Assembly: GCA_903857795.1 (NCBI GenBank)
Contig: CAIOGM010000061.1
Location: forward strand, 1-64,000
Source: an uncultured Geobacter sp.
GTDB lineage: Bacteria; Desulfobacterota; Desulfuromonadia; Geobacterales; CAIOGM01
Direction: 5' to 3'
Length of the DNA stretch: 64,000 bases
Numbering within the stretch: the first letter of the stretch is position 1; the number at the start of each line of letters is the position of its first letter. Of the stretch, positions 25,160-32,434 are shown one piece after another. The translations under genes and the position numbers were made by a program. The notes beneath the pieces were generated by a model, which had not been told where the DNA came from, ran no database searches, and was given only the letters and a program-made list of their open reading frames with translations.

Positions 25160-25792
25160 ATGCAAAAGTTTGACGTGAGCAAGGATATCTGGGCGCTGAT
25201 CGTTATGAATGCCCAAGTGGATTATTGTGATGAAGAAAAAGGGTCGCGGGTAGTTCAGGGGGTTGCGGGTGATCTCCCTATGGAGGTGGTGACCGACAAT
25301 ATTGCGGCGCTGATCGCCAAGCCGTTCAGGCGAATCGTCGTTTCCAACGATGTTCACCCCCGGCGACCGGACAACAGTGAGAACGTGGAGCAGAGTCTCT
25401 CCGGCGAGCAGAGTCACTGCATCGAACGGACTCCCGGGGCGCACCTGATACCGAAGATAGAGCAGGCGCTGGTCGGGAAGTCATCGCGGCCGGTCCGCAA
25501 GGGGGAGCACCCGAGCCTGATCTGCAACTCCATCGGTACGAGTCCGGAGTTCAGCACCCACGTCTCCACCTTGCGTGGTCTCAATGTCAAGCATGTGGTT
25601 GTCTGCGGTTTCCCGTTTTCCTCCGCAGTGGCCATGACGGCCATCGAGCATGTTAATCAGGAATTCGAGCATGTGTACATCGTCATGGACGCCACCCGGA
25701 GCGACGCTGCGCCTAACCGGAGCCCGGAAAAGATGAAGCAGGCGGCTGAACTGCTGGGGGTGGAATTGGTAACGACAAAGGATTTTGTGTAA
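25160..25792 (+). CDS. isochorismatase/nicotinamidase-fold protein lacking catalytic residues
   Basis: Start at ATG 25160 (or GTG 25154; both follow AAGGAGG). The ~210-residue protein follows the cysteine hydrolase fold: strand 1 ALIVMNAQVDYC, metal-site-like VVSNDVHPRR, HCIERTPGAHLIPKIEQAL (compare HC..GTPGAEL in nicotinamidases), the Lys region RPVRKGEH, and HVVVCGFPFSSAVAMTAIEH. The first catalytic Asp (usual IDMQNDF) is Asn here. The catalytic Cys (usual GxxTDxCVxxTA) is Ala in GFPFSSAVAMTA. Only the Lys is kept. I infer a binding or regulatory pseudoenzyme instead of a hydrolase. Confidence 0.75.
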   Translation: MQKFDVSKDIWALIVMNAQVDYCDEEKGSRVVQGVAGDLPMEVVTDNIAALIAKPFRRIVVSNDVHPRRPDNSENVEQSLSGEQSHCIERTPGAHLIPKIEQALVGKSSRPVRKGEHPSLICNSIGTSPEFSTHVSTLRGLNVKHVVVCGFPFSSAVAMTAIEHVNQEFEHVYIVMDATRSDAAPNRSPEKMKQAAELLGVELVTTKDFV

Positions 25793-25816
25793 CTGCTACC
25801 GATAGTTAGAAACGAT

Positions 25817-25860
25817 AACGCCCCGCCTCCGGACTCCGGAAGCGGGGCGTTGTTCGTTTC
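25817..25860. terminator. terminator shared by convergent genes
   Basis: AACGCCCCGC (25817-25826) and GCGGGGCGTT (25842-25851) form a perfect 10-bp stem with an inner CTCCGGA/TCCGG hairpin, followed by GTTCGTTTCG. It lies between the pseudoenzyme gene (plus) and the cyclophilin gene (minus) and could serve both. Confidence 0.75.
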
Positions 25861-25891
25861 GTCATCTGAATAAATTTCCTCCGGTTTTCCC

Positions 25892-26998
25892 TTACTTTGT
25901 TTGGGTCGCTGAAGTTACAATGACCGCGGTAACCGGTTTATTGTCCGTTGCGGAAACAGGGACAACTTCGATTGTCTTTACGACATCAAACCCCTGGATG
26001 ACACTCCCGAAGACAGCATATCCGCCGGAGGAGCTGTTGAGGTTGATATTGTTAGCCGTATTGAAAAAGAATTGAGCCGTTGCCGAACTGAAATCGGTTG
26101 TTCTGGCCATGGCAATTGTTCCTTGCGTGTTGCTGAGTCCCGTTGTGGAGGACTGCTCCAGTTCGATGGCAAGATGCGGAACTTTTTGAATCCCGTCGAT
26201 GCCGAAGCCGCCCCCCTGGACCACAAAGCCAGAAATCACGCGATGAAAAATCGTATTGCCGTAGAATCCCTCGTTCACATAGCGGAGGAAATTGTTGACG
26301 GTTATGGGTGCTTTCGCCGGATAAAGCTCCACAACAATCGTCCCCATGCTGGTGACGACTGTTACCTGGGGACACGGCACGGTAAACGGCGCCTGTTGCA
26401 GGACTGTTCCCCTCGATGATGCCGAAATAGTCACGACTCCTGATGTAGTCGGTGTACATGAAAAGATGCGTGTTGATGATGTCCCGCCTGCCAGCTCTGT
26501 CAGTCTGTTGCATGCTCCGGATGCCGTCATGGTGGCGCCTTCCAGATCAGTGCCGATGACGTTGAAATTGCTCGGTTTTGAATAGATAAGCAAGGACGAG
26601 GTGATTGACGTTACCGCTGGGGAGAGGCAGAAGGGAGGCATCTGTGCGCCACCGGCGCGTACTGTATCACATATTCCTGTCAGTGTGAGCAGGCTGCTTC
26701 CCGCCGCCCCCTGGGGACCCAGCGGCAGGGTCAGGTTCAGAACCTGATTGGGCGCCGCTCCCGTAATGCTTGCCCCTGCCGTTATCCCGGAAGTTACCGA
26801 ACCTATCGCCATGGTAGTGGCGGGTCCCGCCGGTCCTTGCAGCTGAGCCTTGCTTTGAACGCTGCCATCGGAGAAAACAAGGTCACCCCCATCCCTGATG
26901 CTCAGGTCTCCGCTCACAATGGTTACGGCTCTAACCTCTCCGGAAAAAAAGAGAACCGTGATCATGCCGACGTACAGAATGGAACGTATCCAGTTCAT
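25892..26998 (-). CDS. secreted peptidyl-prolyl isomerase (cyclophilin) with collagen-like linker
   Basis: The ATG at 26998 has GGGAGG 5 bases before it. The 368-residue product has a signal peptide (LYVGMITVLFFSGEVRA). Next come a DLSIRDGGDLVFSDGSVQ repeat-like strand region, short collagen-like stretches (GPAGPAT, GPQGAAG) and an Ig/IPT-like segment (~120-205). The C-terminal cyclophilin domain (~210-368) has VTSMGTIVVELYPAKAPITVNNF, FYGNTIFHRVISGFVVQGG, AMARTTDFSSATAQFFFN and AVFGSVIQGFDVV. The catalytic-type Arg (FHRV) and the QFF motif are present. It would speed proline isomerisation in the periplasm or outside the cell. The collagen-like and Ig segments suggest an exposed or matrix-linked form. 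Confidence 0.85.
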   Translation of the reverse strand: MNWIRSILYVGMITVLFFSGEVRAVTIVSGDLSIRDGGDLVFSDGSVQSKAQLQGPAGPATTMAIGSVTSGITAGASITGAAPNQVLNLTLPLGPQGAAGSSLLTLTGICDTVRAGGAQMPPFCLSPAVTSITSSLLIYSKPSNFNVIGTDLEGATMTASGACNRLTELAGGTSSTRIFSCTPTTSGVVTISASSRGTVLQQAPFTVPCPQVTVVTSMGTIVVELYPAKAPITVNNFLRYVNEGFYGNTIFHRVISGFVVQGGGFGIDGIQKVPHLAIELEQSSTTGLSNTQGTIAMARTTDFSSATAQFFFNTANNINLNSSSGGYAVFGSVIQGFDVVKTIEVVPVSATDNKPVTAVIVTSATQTK

Positions 26999-27054
26999 TG
27001 CCACCTCCCTCTCTTTGGTTGTTTGGAACAGGACTCCGCATGCGGCACTGCCGC

Positions 27055-27555
27055 CTACAAAGCTTGGTGGGCGGGAACTGTTTCCGGAAAGTCCATCGTG
27101 TTTGGTGCGTTGACCGATTCGGCGTCAAATTCTTCCTCGTCCAGGTAAGGCGCTCCCCTTCGCCCGAAGAGCGCGATGATTTTGCCGGATAGAAGCCCCG
27201 TGATCCCGGCAAGGAGGAGCGTCACCAGAATCCCGGTCAACTGAGCGCCGCCGTTAATTTCCTTTGCCACGAAAAGCGCCGTCACGCCGCCGAATATGCC
27301 GGGAAGACCGTGGAGGTAGAGGACGCCGCAGGTGTCGACTTTTCCGGATAGATCGGTGAGTTTCCCCTGGATGACGCAGATGGCGATGATCCTCAGGGCC
27401 GCCCGACGGAGGTGATATTGGAGGTGGACGGCTTCATGATGACTTGAAACTGGTAATGGTGCTGGAGCCGGGGCGATTGCAGAGGGTTGCTGGATGACGC
27501 ATCCCTGCTGCGTCCAGTATCCCTGAAGGGAAAGAATAAGGTCCTGAAAGGTCAA
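27055..27555 (-). pseudogene. chimeric remnant: glyQ start fused to an Rh-type ammonium transporter end
   Basis: The first ~24 residues (TTG start at 27555, RBS AGAAGGATC) are the beginning of glycyl-tRNA synthetase alpha chain: MTFQDLILSLQGYW..QGCVIQQP. After a Pro/Ala-rich stretch with no counterpart, the frame becomes the C-terminal third of an Rh/Amt ammonium transporter: LSGKVDTCGVLYLHGLPGIFGG, then ITGLLSGKIIALFGRRG and an acidic tail. Neither protein can function in this form. The fusion records at least two deletion or recombination events at the border of the A+T-rich region. Intact copies presumably lie elsewhere. Confidence 0.8.
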
Positions 27556-28073
27556 CGGGTGATCCTTCTGTCGCGAGAACAGCTATAATGAGGAGCGAAT
27601 ATACAAAAGAGACGGTGTAATTGCAAGGAGTTCGGCGCTTGGCGGGTAGAATTGGAGAAGGCGGCGTTGGCTATTCTGAAAGAGCGTTACGCCAGCACGA
27701 TGAGTCGTAGGCCGGTTCAGGCGCAGTGGAACCGGCTTTTTGGTTCTATCGTTCTCATGCCCCAGAGTGGGATAGCTGGAGGCGCTAACATAGCGTCGGT
27801 TCGGAATTATTCCTGTTTTCCCTCCACAATTCTTCTTGCCGCTCCCCTTCCAATCTGATAGTCTCCCCATATTAATTTTTACAACCTTCCGTTTCATGAG
27901 ATGGCGTTGGTAATGGTCTTGCTGGGGCAGGCAAAATAAAAATAAATAATAACGTCCATCTTGCCCATGCTTATAGCCTAAACATCGCTTTGCTTAAATT
28001 GTAAAATTAGTAACAAATTGTTGGAATGCAAGTGCTTGTCCCACATATTTATCTCATAAGGTGATATTTACAA
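27556..28073. other. 518-base region without a supported gene
   Basis: The ORF-track entries at 27583 (minus) and 27652 (plus) overlap each other, lack ribosome-binding sites and show no family features. Composition changes from G+C-rich to A+T-rich at about 27.9 kb, which marks the left edge of the accessory region. The last 20 bases hold AAGGTGAT, the RBS of the gene at 28074. Several A+T-rich promoter-like words lie between 27960 and 28050, but none has a clear -35/-10 pair. Confidence 0.5.
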
Positions 28074-29261
28074 GTGAATAGCCTAATCCTCAAGGCCTGC
28101 AGAAAATTGATGCCAGCTGTTCTCATTTTTTATATGTTTGTATACTCCTCCGAGGCTCTAGCTTTAGAATGTGCCGAAGTATCCAACAGTTATAATGACA
28201 AAATCAGGCAGTATCTGTTCAGGGACGCACTTGATATTCTCTCTAAGTGCCAGGAAGAATGTCCGAAGTCACAGAAGGATTTTTGTGGTTTTCAGACAAT
28301 TGCAATCAAGGCAACCATACGAAATTACATCGGGATTCAGATTAAATCAGCACGCGACAACGCTGATATCAATGACGGAATAGCCTTGCGCGCATATCAA
28401 CGTGCCGTAGAGGCAGGCTCTTCCATCTCCTTCGAGGGTAATAGCCGTGACGAAATAAATGAAGCAAGGAAAGGGGTGGCTTCCCTGCAGGAAAAAATAA
28501 ACCTGCAGGTAGCCTCTCTTGCCACAGAGGCGGAGCAGGCAATCGATGAACTCAGATTCGATAAGGCGCGAGATTTGATCTTCGAGATCTATTCCCTTGA
28601 TAACGGCAGCGCCGACGCACAAAAGCTGTCGGCGCTTGCAGTGGATCGACTTGAAGATTACATGGAGAATAATAGTCGTGAAATAGACCAGCTATTGAAG
28701 AGTCTCGACACCACCGTTAACCGAGCAGTTTCCGAGAAGTCACCTCAGCGAAAAAAGAAATTGAAGCAGGAAATAGATCTCTATGCACAAAAAATTGATT
28801 CAAAGGTTAAAATATCACTTCTCCTGAAACCGGGAGATCAGAGGATTGTCAGCCTCTATTCCAATATGACAAGTGTTAGCAACCGATCCAGGAAAAACGG
28901 GGTCACCGTATCATTCGATGTTCCCGATTCCGATCAATTAGAGACCCCGACGGTCAAACTACAGGCAGCAATAGCTTCCGTTAACAAGGGGCGGTACCAA
29001 GAGACGATCAGCACCCTGAAATACTTTCGTTCTGGAGCACAATTCGACATAGAACTGCTGTCTCAGGCCTATATATATGAGGGCATTGCTTGGGCTGCAC
29101 AGATAAACGAAAGCACCGCCAACGCCCCAAAGGATCGGCTCTTGCGACTTAACGCCAAAAAGGCGTTTAAGAGTGCACTCTCCCTCAACGCACACATTCA
29201 ACTGCCGAGGGGATACAGTAAATACAATCCCATTCTCGAGGAAACTCGTCACTTGGGTTGA
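28074..29261 (+). CDS. periplasmic helical (TPR-like) protein of the kinase-glycan cluster
   Basis: A GTG start with AAGGTGAT upstream gives a 395-residue protein with a signal peptide (LMPAVLIFYMFVYSSEALA). The mature part begins with a Cys-rich region (ECAEV, SKCQEECPKSQKDFCG), then long charged helices (EARKGVASLQEKINLQVASLATEAEQAIDEL in part coiled coil). It ends in a TPR-like block (AAIASVNKGRYQETISTLKYF, LLSQAYIYEGIAWAAQ, KKAFKSALSLNAHIQLPRGYSKYNPILEETR). That final 'Al.l.....lP.gysp....l.eetR' pattern is common in periplasmic TPR proteins next to bacterial kinases. It is probably a scaffold. It is the first gene of the cluster, 26 bases before the VWA gene. Confidence 0.75.
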   Translation: MNSLILKACRKLMPAVLIFYMFVYSSEALALECAEVSNSYNDKIRQYLFRDALDILSKCQEECPKSQKDFCGFQTIAIKATIRNYIGIQIKSARDNADINDGIALRAYQRAVEAGSSISFEGNSRDEINEARKGVASLQEKINLQVASLATEAEQAIDELRFDKARDLIFEIYSLDNGSADAQKLSALAVDRLEDYMENNSREIDQLLKSLDTTVNRAVSEKSPQRKKKLKQEIDLYAQKIDSKVKISLLLKPGDQRIVSLYSNMTSVSNRSRKNGVTVSFDVPDSDQLETPTVKLQAAIASVNKGRYQETISTLKYFRSGAQFDIELLSQAYIYEGIAWAAQINESTANAPKDRLLRLNAKKAFKSALSLNAHIQLPRGYSKYNPILEETRHLG

Positions 29262-29287
29262 TCTTCAAATAAACTGGAGGGAATATC

Positions 29288-30442
29288 ATGAGAAAGACTC
29301 TGTTAGACAATGCTCTACGTTGTTTGCCATTATTCCTGCTGTTTCTTGTATCTCTGGGGTGTGCCCATCAACAAAAAAATGTCGACATTACTGTCGAGGC
29401 GGTACGGGCTGGCAGCTTGAATGCCGATTTGGAATCAGCATACAACCTGATCTCCACCATAAAAAGCGCTGACAATATCATTATCATCTATGATGCCTCA
29501 GGCAGCATGAACTGGCCTACAAATCCGGGAGGAGAACCGCGATACAAGAACGCTCACAAATCACTGTCCAAGTACTTGGAACGGATGCGAAAGGCCGATA
29601 ATGTGGGTCTTATAGTGTACGGCAGTCACTTCCCATCGGGGATATTCGGTGGAAAAATAAACAACATGGATGCCGCAATAAAATCATGCACGGAAGATAT
29701 TGCCGTTACCGTCCCCTTTGCGGCATTCAATCCGCAGGCTTTTCAGTCAGAACTGAAGAGGCTCGATCAAAGCAGGGCGTACCGGGGAGACACACCTATC
29801 GGTAATTCCATACGTAAAGCTACCGAAATTCTCAAGATGGTGAAGGGAGAAAGAAAGCGAATCGTCCTGATCACAGATGGGACAGAGGAGTGCTACAGCA
29901 AGGACCGTGCAAAGAGTGTTTCCGGTGCATTATCTCCTGAAGATGCGGTAAGGACGGCTATGGCTTCTGGCATCACTGTCAGTATCGTAGGCTATGGGGT
30001 CGGGCGTGGCAAGGATGGCAACGCGGTAGTCAATCCTGAACAGGCATTGCACAGCTTAAAAAATCTCGCCACCGGCGCCTTTGTGGGTGCCAATACAGGG
30101 GATGAATTAATCAGGGCACTGATGCAGATAGAGGTCGAAAATTTCCAATTTGACCTACTGGATATGAACAAAGAAATTATCGGAACACTCCGCATAGGCC
30201 AAACAGCGCACCTTGACTTCACTCGGTACAATACCGTGATGAATGGTCTCCTTACCAAAATGGATGTCAGCGGTATGAAACCCAAAAAATTAAAGTTCAC
30301 CTTGCGTGCTGCTGGTGAAAGAATTTTTGAGAAGGATATTGGGATACCCATAGAATCCGAAGATGTCAGGATTTACCTCGGCCTTAAATCACCTTCAGAT
30401 AACGATCCGGATATCGCACCAGACAGCCTGAAATGGGAATAG
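29288..30442 (+). CDS. VWA-domain lipoprotein
   Basis: AACTGGAGGGAATATC precedes the ATG. The 384-residue protein has a lipobox (LFLVSLGC) and a von Willebrand factor A domain with a full metal-ion-dependent adhesion site: DASGS (~residue 70), the Thr in GDTPIG and the Asp in TDGTE (~residue 197). After the VWA domain (~58-280) comes a ~100-residue beta-rich C-terminal domain. VWA domains bind partner proteins through the metal ion. As a lipid-anchored envelope protein beside a transmembrane kinase, it could be the sensor or ligand partner of the kinase's outer PEGA domains. That link is inferred. The kinase gene follows after 9 bases. Confidence 0.85.
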   Translation: MRKTLLDNALRCLPLFLLFLVSLGCAHQQKNVDITVEAVRAGSLNADLESAYNLISTIKSADNIIIIYDASGSMNWPTNPGGEPRYKNAHKSLSKYLERMRKADNVGLIVYGSHFPSGIFGGKINNMDAAIKSCTEDIAVTVPFAAFNPQAFQSELKRLDQSRAYRGDTPIGNSIRKATEILKMVKGERKRIVLITDGTEECYSKDRAKSVSGALSPEDAVRTAMASGITVSIVGYGVGRGKDGNAVVNPEQALHSLKNLATGAFVGANTGDELIRALMQIEVENFQFDLLDMNKEIIGTLRIGQTAHLDFTRYNTVMNGLLTKMDVSGMKPKKLKFTLRAAGERIFEKDIGIPIESEDVRIYLGLKSPSDNDPDIAPDSLKWE

Positions 30443-30451
30443 CAGAGTTCA

Positions 30452-31984
30452 ATGGCCATAGATCCTGAAGCAACACAATTTATCCCTGCCGAGCAGGGGG
30501 AAGTGGTTTCGACCCGTGGTTTTCAGATCATCAGGTTGCTCTCTGAACAGGGAGGTACTTCTGATGTTTTTGAAGCATACCAACCATCACTTGCCAGAAA
30601 AGTTGTGGCGAAAAAGATAAAAGCCAAACTTCTCGACGACCGTGTCATGAAAGAGCGGTTTCAGGAAGAGGCATATTATCTGGCGAGACTGAGTCACCCC
30701 AACATAGTACAGATTATCGACTACAGCAGAGATGACCTGATTCTGTTTCTGGAGTACGTTGATGGACGCACGCTCACTGAGGTGTTGCGCAGTGAGGGGA
30801 AACTCCCCTTGGAGAAGATCCTGAAAATCGTTTCCCAGACGCTCCAGGGGCTCCAATTCGTTCATGATAAAAATGTTATTCATGGAGACATCAAGCCTGG
30901 CAATGTTTTTCTGACTAAGGAGGGTGATGTCAAGATAGCCGATTTTGGAATCGCTCGGATCATAGGTCGCAATACTACTGTATCCCGCCAAGCAGAGAAC
31001 AATCTCTGGATCGGTACCCCCGCATATATGTCACCCGAGCATTTTACCTCAGGAGAAATTGATGCTCGTTCGGACATCTACGCTGTAGGGGTTATGCTCT
31101 ACCGTATGCTTGTGGGACGTCCACCTTTCAATGATGAAAATACAACCAAGATAGCCATGATGCATATGCATGACTTCCCCACCTTTCCTGATGATTTCGC
31201 GATGGATATGCCTGTGGAGTTACGCCGGATCACATTGAAAGCTTTGTCTAAATCACCTGATGAGAGGTATCAGAGCTCGCAGGAATTTAAAAATGAAATA
31301 GACTCCCTCCTCTATCCCCGTGGTGGGGCAAAATACCTGCTGGAAGCGACCGAAGAGCTGAAAAAGGCAAAGGGGCAGAGGTTTATACTAAAGAAGAAAG
31401 CTCTTCTTGCGAACGCACAAAAACTGAGTCAGCTGGCCATCAGGGAAGAGCCTGACTCGGCATCGGCGCGCCAGTTGATGACAGAGGTGGACGGTCACCT
31501 GCGAAAAGCGAATAAAAAACTGACTTTCGTAGCGATCATCGTAGCTCTGGCGCTGCTCCTCATGATTATGGCATCGGTTAGAATTTCACTGAAAGGTTTT
31601 GGAACACTTGATGTTATTACCAATGAACCTGCAGATGTTTACCTGAACGGCCAGAAGATCGGGACAGCCCCGTTCGTCTTTACCAATATTCCCACCGGAG
31701 AACAATCGTTCTTTGTAGAACAGCCTGGATTTTACCGCTCACCAGAGAGTAGGATACAAGTTGAAAAGGGGAAGGTGCGGAATGTTGAAATAGCTATACC
31801 TGCTGGTGGGACTGTCTCGATAACCTCTGATTCTTCCGCGACATCAGTCATAATTGATGGCACAAACAAGGGGCAGACCCCACTCACGATAAAACTGCCA
31901 GTCGGAGTTCACTCCATCCAGGTGGGTAAAGCACGTAGTGAGGTTGCCGTTGTAGAAAATGCCCGGATTGCAGTCTCGTTCTGA
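30452..31984 (+). CDS. transmembrane Ser/Thr protein kinase with two PEGA domains
   Basis: This is a 510-residue Hanks-type kinase. The kinase domain (~23-290) has a degenerate Gly loop (LLSEQGGTSDVFEA), Lys in VVAKKIKAK, the catalytic loop IHGDIKPGNVFL (~146; HGD replaces HRD), DFG (~164), and an APE-like SPEH after an activation loop with Thr and Ser. One membrane helix follows (LTFVAIIVALALLLMIMASV, ~356-376). Two PEGA domains lie outside: VITNEPADVYLNGQKIGTAP (~386 on) and ITSDSSATSVIIDGTNKGQTP (~455 on). PEGA modules are structural or ligand-binding beta domains at the cell surface. An HGD catalytic loop is common in bacterial kinases of this type and is compatible with activity. Confidence 0.93.
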   Translation: MAIDPEATQFIPAEQGEVVSTRGFQIIRLLSEQGGTSDVFEAYQPSLARKVVAKKIKAKLLDDRVMKERFQEEAYYLARLSHPNIVQIIDYSRDDLILFLEYVDGRTLTEVLRSEGKLPLEKILKIVSQTLQGLQFVHDKNVIHGDIKPGNVFLTKEGDVKIADFGIARIIGRNTTVSRQAENNLWIGTPAYMSPEHFTSGEIDARSDIYAVGVMLYRMLVGRPPFNDENTTKIAMMHMHDFPTFPDDFAMDMPVELRRITLKALSKSPDERYQSSQEFKNEIDSLLYPRGGAKYLLEATEELKKAKGQRFILKKKALLANAQKLSQLAIREEPDSASARQLMTEVDGHLRKANKKLTFVAIIVALALLLMIMASVRISLKGFGTLDVITNEPADVYLNGQKIGTAPFVFTNIPTGEQSFFVEQPGFYRSPESRIQVEKGKVRNVEIAIPAGGTVSITSDSSATSVIIDGTNKGQTPLTIKLPVGVHSIQVGKARSEVAVVENARIAVSF

Positions 31985-32023
31985 TGTTCTGTAGGTGCAC
32001 AGGTGGTTACAGAACTACAATAA

Positions 32024-32434
32024 TTGTCGCCGGATTCATACAACTTCAGCAGCGAACTTGGCTTGAGCAATTACCGACTCGGTGTCATCTATGACGCGGC
32101 GACCACAAACGTGAGCACACCAGACACAATTCATTACGCTGCAAAAGCAATGAAAATAGCGCTGCCGAGCTGCGTGTCGGCGCGTTCCATCGAAGCTATC
32201 TTTGCTATCGCAACTGTTCGTATCAACGAAAATCGAGGATTCAGACTGCTCATCGATATGTCGGCGGTTAATCAAATAGAGCAAGACGGCTTAACTCGAT
32301 TGTACGATCTGACTCAGTTGGCCAAGAGTCGCGGCGCACAGAAAATAATCATACGGAGTCCCAACCGAGTGGTGCTAGACGCACTGATTTTATCAAACAC
32401 ACTAAACTTATTCGAGCTACGGGAAGATGCTTAA
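32024..32434 (+). CDS. STAS-domain protein (anti-sigma-factor-antagonist-like)
   Basis: The start is uncertain. TTG at 32024 directly follows a stop in frame and has no clear RBS; the STAS fold itself begins at MKIALPSCVSARSIEAIF. The domain continues with FRLLIDMSAVNQIEQDGLTRL and AKSRGAQKIIIRSPNRVV. In SpoIIAA-type antagonists the loop reads iDSSGlg, and the second Ser is phosphorylated. Here it is IEQDGL, with Asp at that Ser position, which would mimic constant phosphorylation. It may act as a fixed-state partner-switch protein or as a structural STAS module. It overlaps the next gene by 8 bases. Confidence 0.75.
   Translation: MSPDSYNFSSELGLSNYRLGVIYDAATTNVSTPDTIHYAAKAMKIALPSCVSARSIEAIFAIATVRINENRGFRLLIDMSAVNQIEQDGLTRLYDLTQLAKSRGAQKIIIRSPNRVVLDALILSNTLNLFELREDA

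Noticed and set aside
27583-27897. 104-codon minus-strand ORF and overlapping 68-codon plus-strand ORF
   Set aside because: They overlap on opposite strands in a region of changing composition. Neither has an RBS or family signature.
28021-28040. Sigma-54 promoter before the kinase cluster
   Set aside because: TTGGAATGCAAGTGCTTG resembles -24/-12 elements but the GG-GC spacing is one base short and the flanks do not fit.
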